Origin: Dryococelus australis
Lineage: Eukaryota; Arthropoda; Insecta; Phasmatodea; Phasmatidae
Assembly (NCBI GenBank): GCA_029891345.1
Contig: CM056995.1
Span: 81,407,895 to 81,471,894 of the forward strand
Length of the DNA stretch: 64,000 nucleotides
Reading direction: 5' to 3'
Position numbers and translations under genes: made by a program. Position 1 is the first letter of the stretch; every line of letters begins with the position of its first letter. The notes below the pieces were generated by a model that saw only the letters and a list, made by a program, of their open reading frames with translations, made no database searches and was not told where the DNA came from. Below, piece after piece: positions 10,677-21,102 of the stretch.

Positions 10677-11660
10677 GCTATGGCCATATAAACAAGTTAG
10701 AATACTATGCTATGGCTACAAAACCATGTAACAAATTACAACTTAACTATGTATGCTGGCAGTATCTATTACAATAACCAAATTTGTTTATAACACTGTG
10801 GTAAGCTATATAAACTGATAGGCTATGTTTTGTGAGGGCCAAGTCCTTATTTTCAAAATTGCACCCATATAAACATTTTAGCATAACACATCATAGCTCC
10901 AAAACAATGTAACCAATTTAAACCAAACTTTGTACACTGACAATATCTATGCAAGCATCAAATAAGTAAATACGTAAACATATTTGTCCGTCATTTTGGG
11001 AGGTAGCACCACATGAAAAATTAAATTTTAGTGTCATATCTCAGGAAACTATTAACTGATACCTACCAAATTCAGGTGACAAGTTATAGTTTCGTAGTCC
11101 ATCTAAATTTATATGACTTAGGGTGGTTGTCACACATTTTCAAAATCACAACAATGTAAATATTTTATGTCAGTATGCCACATCCTAAACAATTTCTACC
11201 AACTTAATATGTTAACATTATCTATGACAAACAGAATCTGCCGACAAATATATGTTTTGTTCTTCAGTAATGAAGATAACACCGCATGAGAAAATTGAGC
11301 TTTTTTTTGTCATATGTCCAGGACCATCAACTGATTCCCACAGATCTTTTCACACTAGTAACACTATAGTAGGCCATATTTCAAGAATGTGACTATCTTT
11401 ATATACAGTTTGGCTGCAGTATAAAAAATTTAGATAAATTTATAATCTCTATTGAACAATTTCACCAATTTCAATTGAACTTTTATACACTGAGAGTATC
11501 CATTAGCAGCATCAAATATGCTTATAAAGATAATCTTTTGCTGCCTTTGATGAAAACCATTATCACATTCTAAATGCAATGCTTATAGTGCACCTTCAAC
11601 GTTATACATTTGGTTTAAATCGGCTAATTGGTTCCAGAGATATAGCATAGTGGCCTGAAT
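10677..11660 (+). repeat. Decayed ~275-bp tandem repeat, right part
   Basis: The array seen at 5860-6654 resumes after the copia element. Sequence at 10683-10792 closely matches 6430-6540. The GxTAGCACCACATGAAAA motif recurs at about 11002, 11275 and 11552, spacing 273-277 bp. Confidence 0.65.
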
Positions 11661-12210
11661 TTCCAAATTCCGCAATTTCCACCTAATTCTGCACACAAGA
11701 ACGGTAGGGCATGAAAATTTACATGAATTTAATGACTCACATACTTGTTTTAAAAATGATTTCCCGTAAATATTTGAAGTTGATAATCCTCGTTTACCAA
11801 AACCTTAAAATGATTACTATTGTTATGATATAATCAAGCCTTAGCTTAACATCCCTGCATGAACACGTCCTCACACCTTCAGTAAACCAGGACGCCAGGG
11901 ATTGTGTCAAGTTATTGCAAAAGGACCAGCAGCATAAACCTCCACCTCCAGCCAGTAAACAGGGACAGCTTACCAAATAATGTGCTGATATAGGCCAACA
12001 CGAAGCAGGGCGCGTAGTCTTTCCATGTCCGACCTGCAGCCAGGGAATATCACATAATGGGTGTGTCCAGTCGTTGCTAGCCGTTCTACTAGACACAGCT
12101 TCTGGCATCATGTTAAGGTGGGGACTGTCCAATTTAGTCATTACCAATTGTTTAGGTTTATTTTGGTTTGTGTCAATTAGTGTATTTACTTGGATTCCCA
12201 TTCAAACTTG
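11661..12210. other. No recognised gene; possible BEL upstream or LTR DNA
   Basis: A 135-codon minus-strand frame at 11794-12201 has no domain I recognise. Its position just before the BEL leader makes LTR or flanking DNA more likely than a gene. Confidence 0.3.
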
Positions 12211-12702
12211 GCGCTAACTGTTGCGAGTGCCATGGCCGGTGGCCATCTTGACTTGTGGTGCCATTTATGAATGAAAGCAGTTAGTTACTGCTACTCCACG
12301 TCACCGGATGTCACGCAGCTGGAATGTGTTACAAAATATATTGAGTGGAAACATTTTTGGTCCTGCGGGCCAGATGTGCATTATTCGAGCCACTTAACAA
12401 AATTTAATCAATAATTACGGTAAACAGTGGACGTGTTTTTGGTATTTCTTTGTGTGCGGAATTGGGCCTGGTGTGTTACTGAAACTACTTCGTTTCATGC
12501 CATGGCGGTTATGTATACAAATATCACTATATTTATTCACAAAACGTTTGTTATACAATAAGTGTTGTATTTATCATTCTCGTGATTCGTGGTGAACAAG
12601 TGTTTTTTGAGGTTAGTCGTGCGATATACCAACCATAACTGCAATTGTTAATGTTTTCACCAGGCCGGCAATTTATTTGAACCACAACGAGAAATTGTTA
12701 AA

Positions 12703-13858
12703 ATGTCTCAACACCAATTGAAGACACGTTTGCGCCTCACGAAGTGTCATATAAACAGACTTCTGACCTTGCCAGATCCAGTTGACAACAATCCGAGTTG
12801 GGCGGGACGTTTCAAGGCAACATGCTGCGATTTGCAGCAACTGAAAACAGACTTCGAGGAAAGCCATCTACAACTTGCTGTTCACGCATCGGAAACTGGA
12901 TCAGTTGCAGAGTTTGAAGCCAGCGATAGGGAGCTCGAGGAGTTTGACGAGGCCTACTATAGAATACAGGAAGTTTTCAACAAACTTGTGATCAAAGAAG
13001 TAGGAAGAGAACAGCAATGTCATCTTGGCCAAGCCTCATCCAATGTCAAGTTACCAAAATTGCAGCTGCTTACCTTTAAGGGGTTGCTTACAGACTGGCC
13101 TAACTTTTATGATTTATTCACCTCGCTGGTGCATAACAACAAGGTCCTTGCTGTGGTGGAAAAGCATCAATATCACCTTAAGTTAGTTTCAGGTGAGCCA
13201 TACAACCTTATTAAAGCACTCCCACTATCTGAGGATAATTATAACCTAGCATGGCAAACATTAACTGAAAGGTACCAGAATGACAGAGCAATAGCCACAA
13301 TGCATTGGGAAAATATAATGCAACTTCCTCGCTTAGCTGCTGTCTCTCTTGACAAATTGCAGAATATGGTAGATATTCTTAAGGAGAAACTTGGGTACCT
13401 TGAGAATTCTAAAACTGCCAGTGACTGAATGGAGTTTTGTGTTCTTAAACCCTATGTTACTGAAGCTTGATCCACATATAAGAGCCCAGTTTTAAGTAGC
13501 TCATAAGACCATACAGATGCCCACATTTGATCAGCTTCTCGAATTTTTGGAATCATATAGTAAGGCATTGATGATGGCTAACTATTCAGCATCATGGTAC
13601 ACTTGTGCACGATCAACAACTAAGAAGTTTGTAACTTCAGGTACAAACATCAAAGCTTCATTCTTGGCAACTGCGGAACAAGATATTTGTATAACCTGTG
13701 AGGGCACACACCGAATTCACAAATGTCTTATGTTCAATGGTCAGTCAATTGATGAGAGGATAAAGATGGTGCGACGAAAGATGTTGTGTTTCAACTGTTT
13801 GCAGAGCCACAGGGTAAAGGATTGCAAGTCGAAGAGAAACTGTATGTATTGTAGTATA
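12703..13858 (+). pseudogene. BEL/Pao gag relic
   Basis: The first 241 codons (12703-13428) are open. They include a coiled N-terminus and, from about residue 130, the DUF1759-type block PKLQLLTFKGLLTDWPNF...LALT-like TLTERYQNDR. After a stop at 13426 the frame shifts. Further on (13560-13858) comes the gag cysteine cluster CITCEGTHRIHKC, LCFNCLQSHRVKDC and CMYC. The last finger is cut by the 233-bp MITE at 13859. The ATG at 12703 sits in AAAATGTCT and fits the family start. Confidence 0.85.
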
Positions 13859-14091
13859 GGCTGTTCACGGTAACGTAAGCACTTTTTAAGGCCCTGCTAA
13901 ATTTTTCCTTTCAATTAATGTATACCTTTCCGCCACTTTTAATGTAAACAGTGCAATATGACTAATAAACACAGTGTACAAATTTCATCAGAATCAATAG
14001 TTAATGTCTGAGACTGCAATAAAATATATTTATTAGGGGGTAATACCTTTTGTGAGGGCCTTAAAAAGCACTCACTTTACTGTGAACAGCC
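13859..14091. mobile_element. MITE, family A copy 1 (233 bp)
   Basis: About 38 bp of terminal inverted repeat: GGCTGTTCACGGTAA at the left, TTACTGTGAACAGCC at the right, extending inward to AAGCACTTTTTAAGGCCC. TATA flanks it on both sides (13855-13858 and 14092-14095), fitting a TA or TATA target. It carries no coding capacity. It split the BEL gag cysteine cluster, whose HHSLLH end resumes at 14098. The same termini occur at 42492-43441. Confidence 0.88.
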
Positions 14092-14097
14092 TATAGG

Positions 14098-14844
14098 AGA
14101 CACCACTCCCTTCTTCACACTGCTGTGCATAGTCAGCCAGAAACCAAAAGGGAGTATTCCAATTTTGTGTGCGAGTATGAACAACTTGGACACATGCATC
14201 CAATTAAGAATGGAGTAGGGCACTCTCATCGTTATTATATCCCACATCACTATGTGTTGAAAGAATCCAGCTCAACAACCAAGTTAAGAGTGGTGTTTGA
14301 TGCTTCAGCGGCCTCCATGTCTGGAAAGTCTCTTAGTGATGTTCTTCTGACTGGACCTAAACTTCAGAATGACATTGTGGACATTATTACACATTTCCGT
14401 CTTCATCCTGTTGTAATGACCACAGATGTTTGTAAAATGTATGGACAGGTGTGCGTACACCCGGAGGATGCATCTTATCAAATAATTCTGTGGCACGAGT
14501 CCCTTGATCAGCCAATACGTGAATTCCAACTTGACACTGCCACTTACGGTGTGTCAGCAGCTCCTTTCATGGCTATGAGAGCCTTACAGCAGCTTGCAGT
14601 TGAGGAAGGTGGCTTGTATCCCAAGGCGGCTAAGTTCCTGATGGAAGATGTATTTGTTGACGATGTTGTGACAGGCACAGCATCAGTTGCAGAAGCCCTC
14701 AAGTTGCACCAAGAACTGATAAATTTCCTAAAGCAAGGGAGTTTCAAATTTAAAAAATGGTCCAGTAATAGCCAAGCTGTCTTAGATACAGTACTAGAAA
14801 CCACCGAGAGAGTCTACTTAGCGTTCAAGAAAATAGTGAAGTGA
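14098..14844 (+). pseudogene. BEL/Pao reverse transcriptase relic
   Basis: After RHHSLLH (the end of the gag finger) the frame runs directly into the Pao RT entry (YYIPHHYVLKESSSTTKLRVVFDASA) with no protease between, so several hundred codons have been deleted. The RT is then open for about 220 codons: DVLLTGPKLQNDIV, MTTDVCKMYGQV (first Asp), and DVFVDDVVTG (catalytic pair) near 14660. It stops at 14842. Substrate role: copying retroelement RNA. Confidence 0.88.
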
Positions 14845-14954
14845 TCAAAGTACTTGGTCTCCAGTGGGACTGAAGGTTGGATGTGTTTTCACATAATATT
14901 TGATCAGCCACCACAAGAGTCACCAAATGAGCTATTCTTTCAGACATTGCTAGG

Positions 14955-15800
14955 TTGTATGACCCACTAGGTTGGGTGTGTCATGGGATGAAGCTCCACC
15001 TCGAGATGTGCTGGAGGACTGGCAGGCTTTCATCTGTCAACTGGATGTTCTCAGCAAACTGTCTATACCTCGTATTGTGTCAACACCGCAGTCAGAACAT
15101 CAGCTTCATGGCATTAGCGATGCATCCAGTGAAGGTTACGCAGCTGTTGCATACCTACGTACAACTCATCAAGGTGGGGTGAAGAGACATCTGCTTCTGG
15201 CCAAATCACATGTTGCGCCACTAAAAACAGTCATACTTCCTCAACTTGAATTGCAGGCTGCATATTTACTCATTAAGTTACTTAAGTCAGTAATGTCGAC
15301 CCTTTCAGAACGTATCCACATTAGCTGTATTACTGCATGGTGTGACTCCACAATGGTCCTCGCCTGTATCAGGATTCCTCCGAATCGTCTGAAAACTTTT
15401 GTGGCAAACAGAGTCGCTAGTATTCAAGAGAGCACGATAAAGGTTCAGTGGAGACATGTGCCTTCTGTTGACAATGCTGTAGACTGTGCTTCCAGAGGAC
15501 TCTCACCCCAAGATTTACTGATACATACGCTTTGGTGGACTGGGCCTAGCTGGTTAATATCTGAGAAGGAATTGTGGCCATGTGGAGGAGTAGCAACCAG
15601 CATTCACGAAGGTGAAGAAGAGCTAAAGCAGCCTAAGGTAGTCTCATTGGTTGGACATTGTTATCCAAACCTCCTCGCAAGCCTCTCTAGGTTTTCTTCC
15701 TGGTCACATCTTCAGAGTGCTTGCTTATGTATTACGATTCATTTCAAACCTGAAGATGTCACTAGGTGTGTCGATGCACTGGTCCCCTTACTGTTGTAGA
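14955..15800 (+). pseudogene. BEL/Pao RT C-terminus and RNase H relic
   Basis: MYDPLGWV at 14955 is the usual BEL link after RT and switches frame at about 14972. The next frame carries GISDASSEGYAAVAYL, ILPQLELQAAYLL, WCDSTMVLACI and the WRHVPSVDNAVDCASRG motif. These are the RNase H acidic and structural landmarks of the family. It is broken by frame changes but individually well preserved. Confidence 0.85.
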
Positions 15801-17030
15801 ATTTGATGCTGCTAAGAAGATGTGCCTAAAGGAGGTTCAACGAGAACGTTTCAACTCTGAGATTGAATGTTTGATTTCAGAGGGTGAATGCCCCCCTGGT
15901 ACTGGTATTAGAAAGTTGAATCCATCTTGGATTGTGATGACATTCTGCATGTGGATAGACATTTACAAAGTTCACAACTAACTTACAAAGCTAAACATCA
16001 AATCTTTCTACCCAAGAAGAATTTCGTGACAAATCTGATAATTGATTATCATCTCGAGCAGCTCCGCGCTGGTTCCAATGCCAAACATGCAGCCATTCGT
16101 TGCGAGTACTGGATTGTGGCAGGGAAAGGATCTGTCAAGGCCAGGATCTACGGTTGTATAAAGTGCCACAGGTTCAGGACCACGAATATAGAGCCATTGA
16201 TGGGAAATCTTCCACCAAGTAGGGTTCAATAAGTGAGGCCATTTCTAAACGTCGGTGTTGACTATGGGGGCCCGTTCCAAATCAAACAGTCAAGTGTTCG
16301 GAACAATCATGTGTCAAAGGCTTATTTGTGCCTATTTGTTTGCTTAGCGATACAGGCAGTACATTTAGAAGTTGTTTCTTCTTTGAGCACCACAGCTTTT
16401 CTTGATGAATTATTCAGATTTACTGCTAGGCGAGGGCTGTGTAAAAATGTTTTTTTTTTTTTTCAGACTGCGGAACAAACCATTATTTCAATGATCTACA
16501 GAAGTTCTTAAGTGAGAGTGCCAACTTGCAGTGTGTTGCAGATACCCTTGCCACTCGTGGCATTCAGTGGAACCTCAATCCTCCATCTGCACCACATTTT
16601 GGTGGGTTGTGGGAGGCAGCCATCAAATCTACTAAGTATCATCTGAAAAGAGTTTTAGGCTACAGGTTCTTACATTTGAGGTACTGTCTACTCTCTTTGC
16701 CCAGATTGAAACTGTCAACTCACGTCCACTGTGTGCTACTTCGTCAGATCCAGACAGAGGCTCTGACACCAGCGCACTTCCTTATAGGCACCACTCTGAC
16801 AGCACCTCCAGTTCCAGACCTTACAGAGATCCAGTCAAACAGATTGGACCGGTGGCAGCTGGTACAGTATGCCACTCAGCACTTCTGGTAGAGATGGCAC
16901 AAGGAGTACCTGCACACACTACAACCACGTGGAAAGTGGACCAAGAGTGAAGGTGAGGTGCAAATTGGTGACCTTGTCCTTGTCAAGGAAGACCACTTGC
17001 TACCTCTGCAGTGGCAGGGAAGTTGATGTT
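15801..17030 (+). pseudogene. BEL/Pao integrase relic
   Basis: H2C2 remnants (LIIDYHLEQLRAGSNAKH, CIKCHRF) near 16030-16180 are followed by the catalytic core: VGVDYGGPF near 16251 (first D), QAVHLEVVSSLSTTAFL, a SDCGTN motif near 16463 reached only after a frame change at a poly(T) run (16450-16463), and PHFGGLWEAAIKSTK near 16590 (the E). The C-terminal VQIGDLVLVKED appears near 16960. At least three frame breaks and two stops are present. Confidence 0.85.
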
Positions 17031-17044
17031 TCAACTTTTATCTC

Positions 17045-17830
17045 CGTGATATAGTTGGTTGTAGGCCAGCTTACAGTACAGGGCATTCTGTTTTTGAGTC
17101 CCAGGAAAGATATGAGTGTATTTGTAATTGTCGTACTAGTATTGCATTTGTTTCTGGTTGCATCATTAATGATATCACTATCAGTGAGACCTTCTAGTAT
17201 TTTAATAACTTCATTAAAATTGTTTGCAACCATGTAAAATAAATTAGACCCAGTAGATATAGTGTTATTGTGATGCAGAAAAAATATGAACATTTTTTTA
17301 ATATTAACTTTATTTTTTGTTCAGATACTTTTACTTTCTTTGAGGAAGGTCTTTTTTTTTTTTTGTTAGGACGAGTTACTATTATTTGTTAGGAGTGGCT
17401 TCCTTTGATTGATTTTCTTAATTTTTTCAAGGGAAGTTGGGATTATAGGATTTTTTGGCTGATTAGTTTCAAGATTTTTCCACGGTTTTTTCACTGAGGC
17501 TGGCAATCGAGTCGTCCAGAAGTTTGAGTTAGGAATTGGCACTTTTTTTTTATAGTCCTTCTCGAACTGTCAAGCTGAGGTTGTCTTTAGGTCTTAATTT
17601 TTTCTGCCAAATACCCGTAGCAACAAATAATTCAGGCGGTTCCAGAAATTTTTGATAGAAAGTTTGCGTATGAGTGTTTACTTTGTAAGTTCCAGCACCA
17701 TCACAGCCAGCAGCCTGTTTGTGCCACGCCAACTGCAAGTTTGGTGGTACCCCCAGGGGTAAGAGGTAGATGTGCTGAAAACAGCAGCGAGAGTATTCAA
17801 ACATTAAACAGAGTTGACAGAGCGTCAAAA
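17045..17830 (-). pseudogene. Unidentified minus-strand coding-like relic
   Basis: Three adjoining minus-strand frames read like one broken protein: GTYKVNTHTQTFYQKFLEPP (17550-17828), a lysine/proline/serine-rich stretch KNPIIPTSLEKIKKINQRKP (about 17380-17540) and VIKILEGLTDSDIINDATRN (17000-17293). No domain is recognised. Basic, proline-rich composition would suit a retroelement ORF1 or gag, but this is a guess. Confidence 0.3.
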
Positions 17831-18660
17831 AAATCTACAAACCACGTGATCCCAGCATTTACTGTTATCCTGTATCACATCCCGTCAATGCCCCTCTCCG
17901 AAGAGTGCCTAGTTCAAATTTTCTGCACCCGCAAGATGGCTGCGATGTTCAAACATTGTGTCGCTGCAAGGGTAGCAGGCCTTCCAGCGGAGCGCCACGG
18001 CCTATCCGATCACATGATGGCAAGATATGTCATAGCCTTCACCACAAGCACCACTGAGATAAGGATCCACGAACCCATGTGTGTGACATCAGATGCTCCA
18101 CCTCCGAAAGGCAGGGCTAAACCCTCACACCCTTCTGAGTACCACCAAACTGGGAAAATTAGTATAAAAGGAATCCCAGCATGGACTCAGGGCAGTTGCT
18201 ACATCTCTCAATCGCTGTGAAGGCGCGAGGGTGTTAGCTCAGGGCCGAGACCCTTACCCACGCCGGTGACCACAGAAGAACCCCTGGTTATTGAAGACTC
18301 CGTCAGCGCTGGAGGACCAGCCATCCTCCAGAGGCCCTCAACCTCTTTGGCAGCCGCCAAAAACGTCCCAGAGGACCTCCAGCTCCAGAAGCCTTCCACC
18401 TCTTCAAGCCTCCGCCAGCAGTTCCGAAGGATTGTCAATGCTATCCCAAGGATCCTGCTAACACTGTCTGCCCATCCATCCTCAACCTCTTCCTACCACT
18501 CTACCCTTCCAGGTATTGTTAGTCACAGTGACGACACCCGCTTCTGGGAACCCCTGAGACCCTAGCCAGGCCACCTTCTTTGCCCTCCTGGTAAAGAGAA
18601 GTCCTTTTGATTACTAGATCCCTTCAGGACAGGTTTTATTAAATTCAATTAAGAGTAAAT
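17831..18660 (+). other. GC-richer LTR/promoter-like patch
   Basis: A GC-rich, CA/CT-rich stretch contains TATAAAA at 18163-18169 and an initiator-like GCAGTT (A at 18194, 31 nt downstream). Open frames on both strands (17741-18220, 18266-18565 +) have no recognised domain. It resembles the 480-1300 block in style but not in sequence. It is probably retroelement noncoding DNA. Confidence 0.35.
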
Positions 18661-19694
18661 TAATTTTCTCTCACCTCGTTAAACACATTTACATTTTTGT
18701 TTTACCAGGTTGCCTGACTTATTCTAAAGATTTTAGTTTTGGTAAACCCAGTGTGTTAAAATCTTCAAGACATTTATTCTTAATTATTTATCAGTATTTT
18801 TGAAGTGCTCAATTGTATATTAGGGTAGAGCTGGTTGTGCGTATCACAGCCACCAAGGCAGATACACCCCAACTTAAGAGGAAAACCAAATTCTGCCGGC
18901 AAAATATATTGCATATCTTGCTGGTAGATTATTGGGAGTGCCCAAAGCACTATGTACACATTTCTGCCTGTGGAATAGAATGTCTTGGATAGTCCCTTAC
19001 TCTAATCCTGCTGGAGAACAGCCTGGCTTGGAGAGGAGCTTGTCTTCGTCACTGGACCCGCAGTGGAAAACTCATCTAGATCTGTTTGACGTAAACAACG
19101 TGTAAAATCTGAAGCTCTGGTTCACAGCTGGCGATGGCCGATAATTCCATCCACCACCACTCGTTCGGCCGGACATAGAATACCAGGATGAGATTGCACG
19201 TTGTGAACTCAACTGAACTAGTGTACATAGTTAGCCCATTTATTTTAACCGGCTCCACCTTAATTCAATCCATCTTTTTCTTTTTTTTACTAGCCCTTAT
19301 GCCTTACACAAAAAAGGGCAGAAGTAAATTTTAATTAAAAGCTATATTAAAACAGCTTAAGCACGAGACACTAAGTCGCCTACTCCACCTACAGAGACCA
19401 GAAGAATGCTTAGGATTTGGACATTTACTGATCGTAAATTCGACTGCACACTCGTTGGCTTAAACTGAACGCTATTAACTGACTCACTCACATCTAGCCA
19501 TCCCCATGTGCCTCAAGAGATGCTCGCCTGCACTGCGTCACACGCAGCCAGAGTTGGGGGCTGTCCAACTGCGGGCCTTCTACCAGCTAGCTGCCGAGCA
19601 CTTCTGAGGTAAAGCATAGAAAGTTTGTGACTCCTATCTCACTTGACTTCGTCCTGACTAAGAAACCAACTCGACCAACTCGACCATCTCGACC

Positions 19695-19725
<31 letters not shown>

Positions 19726-19741
19726 CACACACACTCTCTCA

Positions 19742-19801
<60 letters not shown>

Positions 19802-20860
19802 GAACCTTACCCAAACAATCTTGAGATCTTAAGGTATGATCCTCGTGACTTTGGCATCATGAATATTGAAGGCATCCTCTCAGCATAAATCCAGGGCTAT
19901 TTATTGAAAAGCTATTACTGTATAATTGGTCATAGGGGTTGAATCCCCCCATTTGTAGCCAGAGAAAAACACCCCCAAAACCCCACATTGCTAATCTCAC
20001 TCCAAAGTGGGGAACCTACCTTAAATTCCGGGTTTGTGTCAAGACACCCGGCGACGGCAGAGTAACCTCTATTGCACCACTTTTCATTGTTGCTGATCTG
20101 GATTTCTAGGTATCAGTCCTCATTTTTAACTTGTGTGTTAATCCCTTTTTCGAAACTAGAGAGGTCACCACACGCCTCACACTAAACAAATGCTATCCCA
20201 CAAGCCCCTCAAACCACCAGCATCATCTGCGTATGCATCATGTAGACTCTGTGAGAACTGCACTGACCATTGGAATTTAATATTCCAAGTGCAGCAATAT
20301 TTTTTTTTACCACACCTTGGATTACATACAGATAAAACACATTTTGGATAGCAGAATTACGGATAAAGGGTGCTCCACTGTACACAAGGGGATCACCAGA
20401 TAAACAGAGATCAGCATTTGCATCAAAGGGTGCATCAAACTCTGTGCAAGGAGTGCAAAAGTGATCAGGAACCTCTAGAAGCCACCCAGCCCTCATTTCC
20501 AAAAATATAAAATATCCACATGCATGCAAATACACACAAACACACTCAACTAAATTAAGCCTAGTCTTAGCTGCAGGTTCAATAGTGTATATATATTGTA
20601 TTACCGTATTTAAAAATACCATCTTATCGACTTTGGTCAAACTCATTTTCATAAGTTTTCTTGAGTACTCAAAAAGAGTAAGTACATATGCAGAAAATCC
20701 TATATGGTTGGCAATGCTGGTCAGCACAAAGGAAACACACTAATATGTTATAAGGTGTTTGGTCAAATGATTAGTCTGAATTGTATGAAAGTAGTAGACT
20801 GCTTGGATAATGATGAGAGATTTGAATTTTCAGTTATTAAATGATGAAATACAAGTTGTT
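18661..20860. other. Intergenic DNA with microsatellite, no gene recognised
   Basis: AT-rich DNA with one compound microsatellite (19694-19799). The 172-codon minus frame at 20209-20727 has no domain, splice support or coding-like composition. Confidence 0.4.
19694..19799 (+). repeat. Compound microsatellite A18-(CA)n-(TA)n
   Basis: A run of A (19694-19711) is followed by about 12 CA units, a short TC-rich link and about 27 TA units. Frames translated from it are low-complexity artefacts. Confidence 0.95.
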
Positions 20861-20875
20861 GATTGTGGAAAATCT

Positions 20876-20881
20876 TTTATT
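20876..20881 (-). terminator. mRpS25: Poly(A) signal of mRpS25
   Basis: On the minus strand AATAAA lies 55 nt after the mRpS25 stop codon, giving a short 3' UTR. A second AATAAA overlaps the last codons just before the stop. Confidence 0.75.
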
Positions 20882-20936
20882 GTACAAAAAAAAAATACAA
20901 ATAGAAGAACTAGTAGTCTTTGGAGACCTTACAACA

Positions 20937-21102
20937 CTAATCTTTATTGTATATATATTTTCCTCGCATGGGCTTAGGCAGAGGCACAATACCCGGACAT
21001 GGCACCTGGCCTGGGATCTCACACATACAGTGCTTCTCGCAACCAAAACCAAAATTAGCAGGATTCTTTTCTTCAGCCACCAGTTCTGCTGCAAGTTGGG
21101 AG
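20937..21102 (-). CDS. mRpS25: Mitochondrial ribosomal protein mS25, exon 4 (C-terminus)
   Basis: Residues 111-165 of 165. The acceptor is GATTACAG ending at 21103. The first base C completes the GA left by exon 3 to make D111. The exon carries the family's most conserved tail: [23 protein letters not shown] and [11 protein letters not shown], stopping at TAG (20937-20939). Cysteines fall at 132, 136, 138 and 146. Published mitoribosome structures report an iron-sulfur cluster held between mS25 and bS16m, and these conserved cysteines are the likely equivalents (inference). The poly(A) signal follows 55 nt later. Confidence 0.95.

Larger units (their letters stand above)
12213..17040 (+). mobile_element. 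BEL/Pao LTR retrotransposon, decayed
   Basis: The coding remnants run in BEL order: gag with a DUF1759-like domain and a cysteine cluster, reverse transcriptase of Pao type, RNase H, and integrase with a D...D...E core. Protease and the start of RT are missing, and a MITE sits at the gag-pol junction. I could not find a pair of LTRs. The left border is set at a TGTTGCGAG sequence near 12217 by guess. The right border is where integrase homology ends near 17030. Stops and frameshifts occur throughout. Confidence 0.85.

Noticed and set aside
11794..12201. 135-codon minus-strand frame as a host gene
   Set aside because: No recognisable domain and it sits at the BEL upstream border; probably noncoding LTR or flank.
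12217..12351. A short 5' LTR for BEL beginning TGTTGCGAG
   Set aside because: No matching copy exists downstream of the integrase, so LTR status could not be supported.
19587..19824. Open frames over the (TA)/(CA) repeats here and at 39193-39420 and 41434-41765
   Set aside because: They translate microsatellites into Tyr-Ile or Thr-His repeats; these are artefacts.
20209..20727. 172-codon minus-strand frame
   Set aside because: No domain, skewed composition, and it lies in intergenic DNA downstream of the mRpS25 poly(A) signal.
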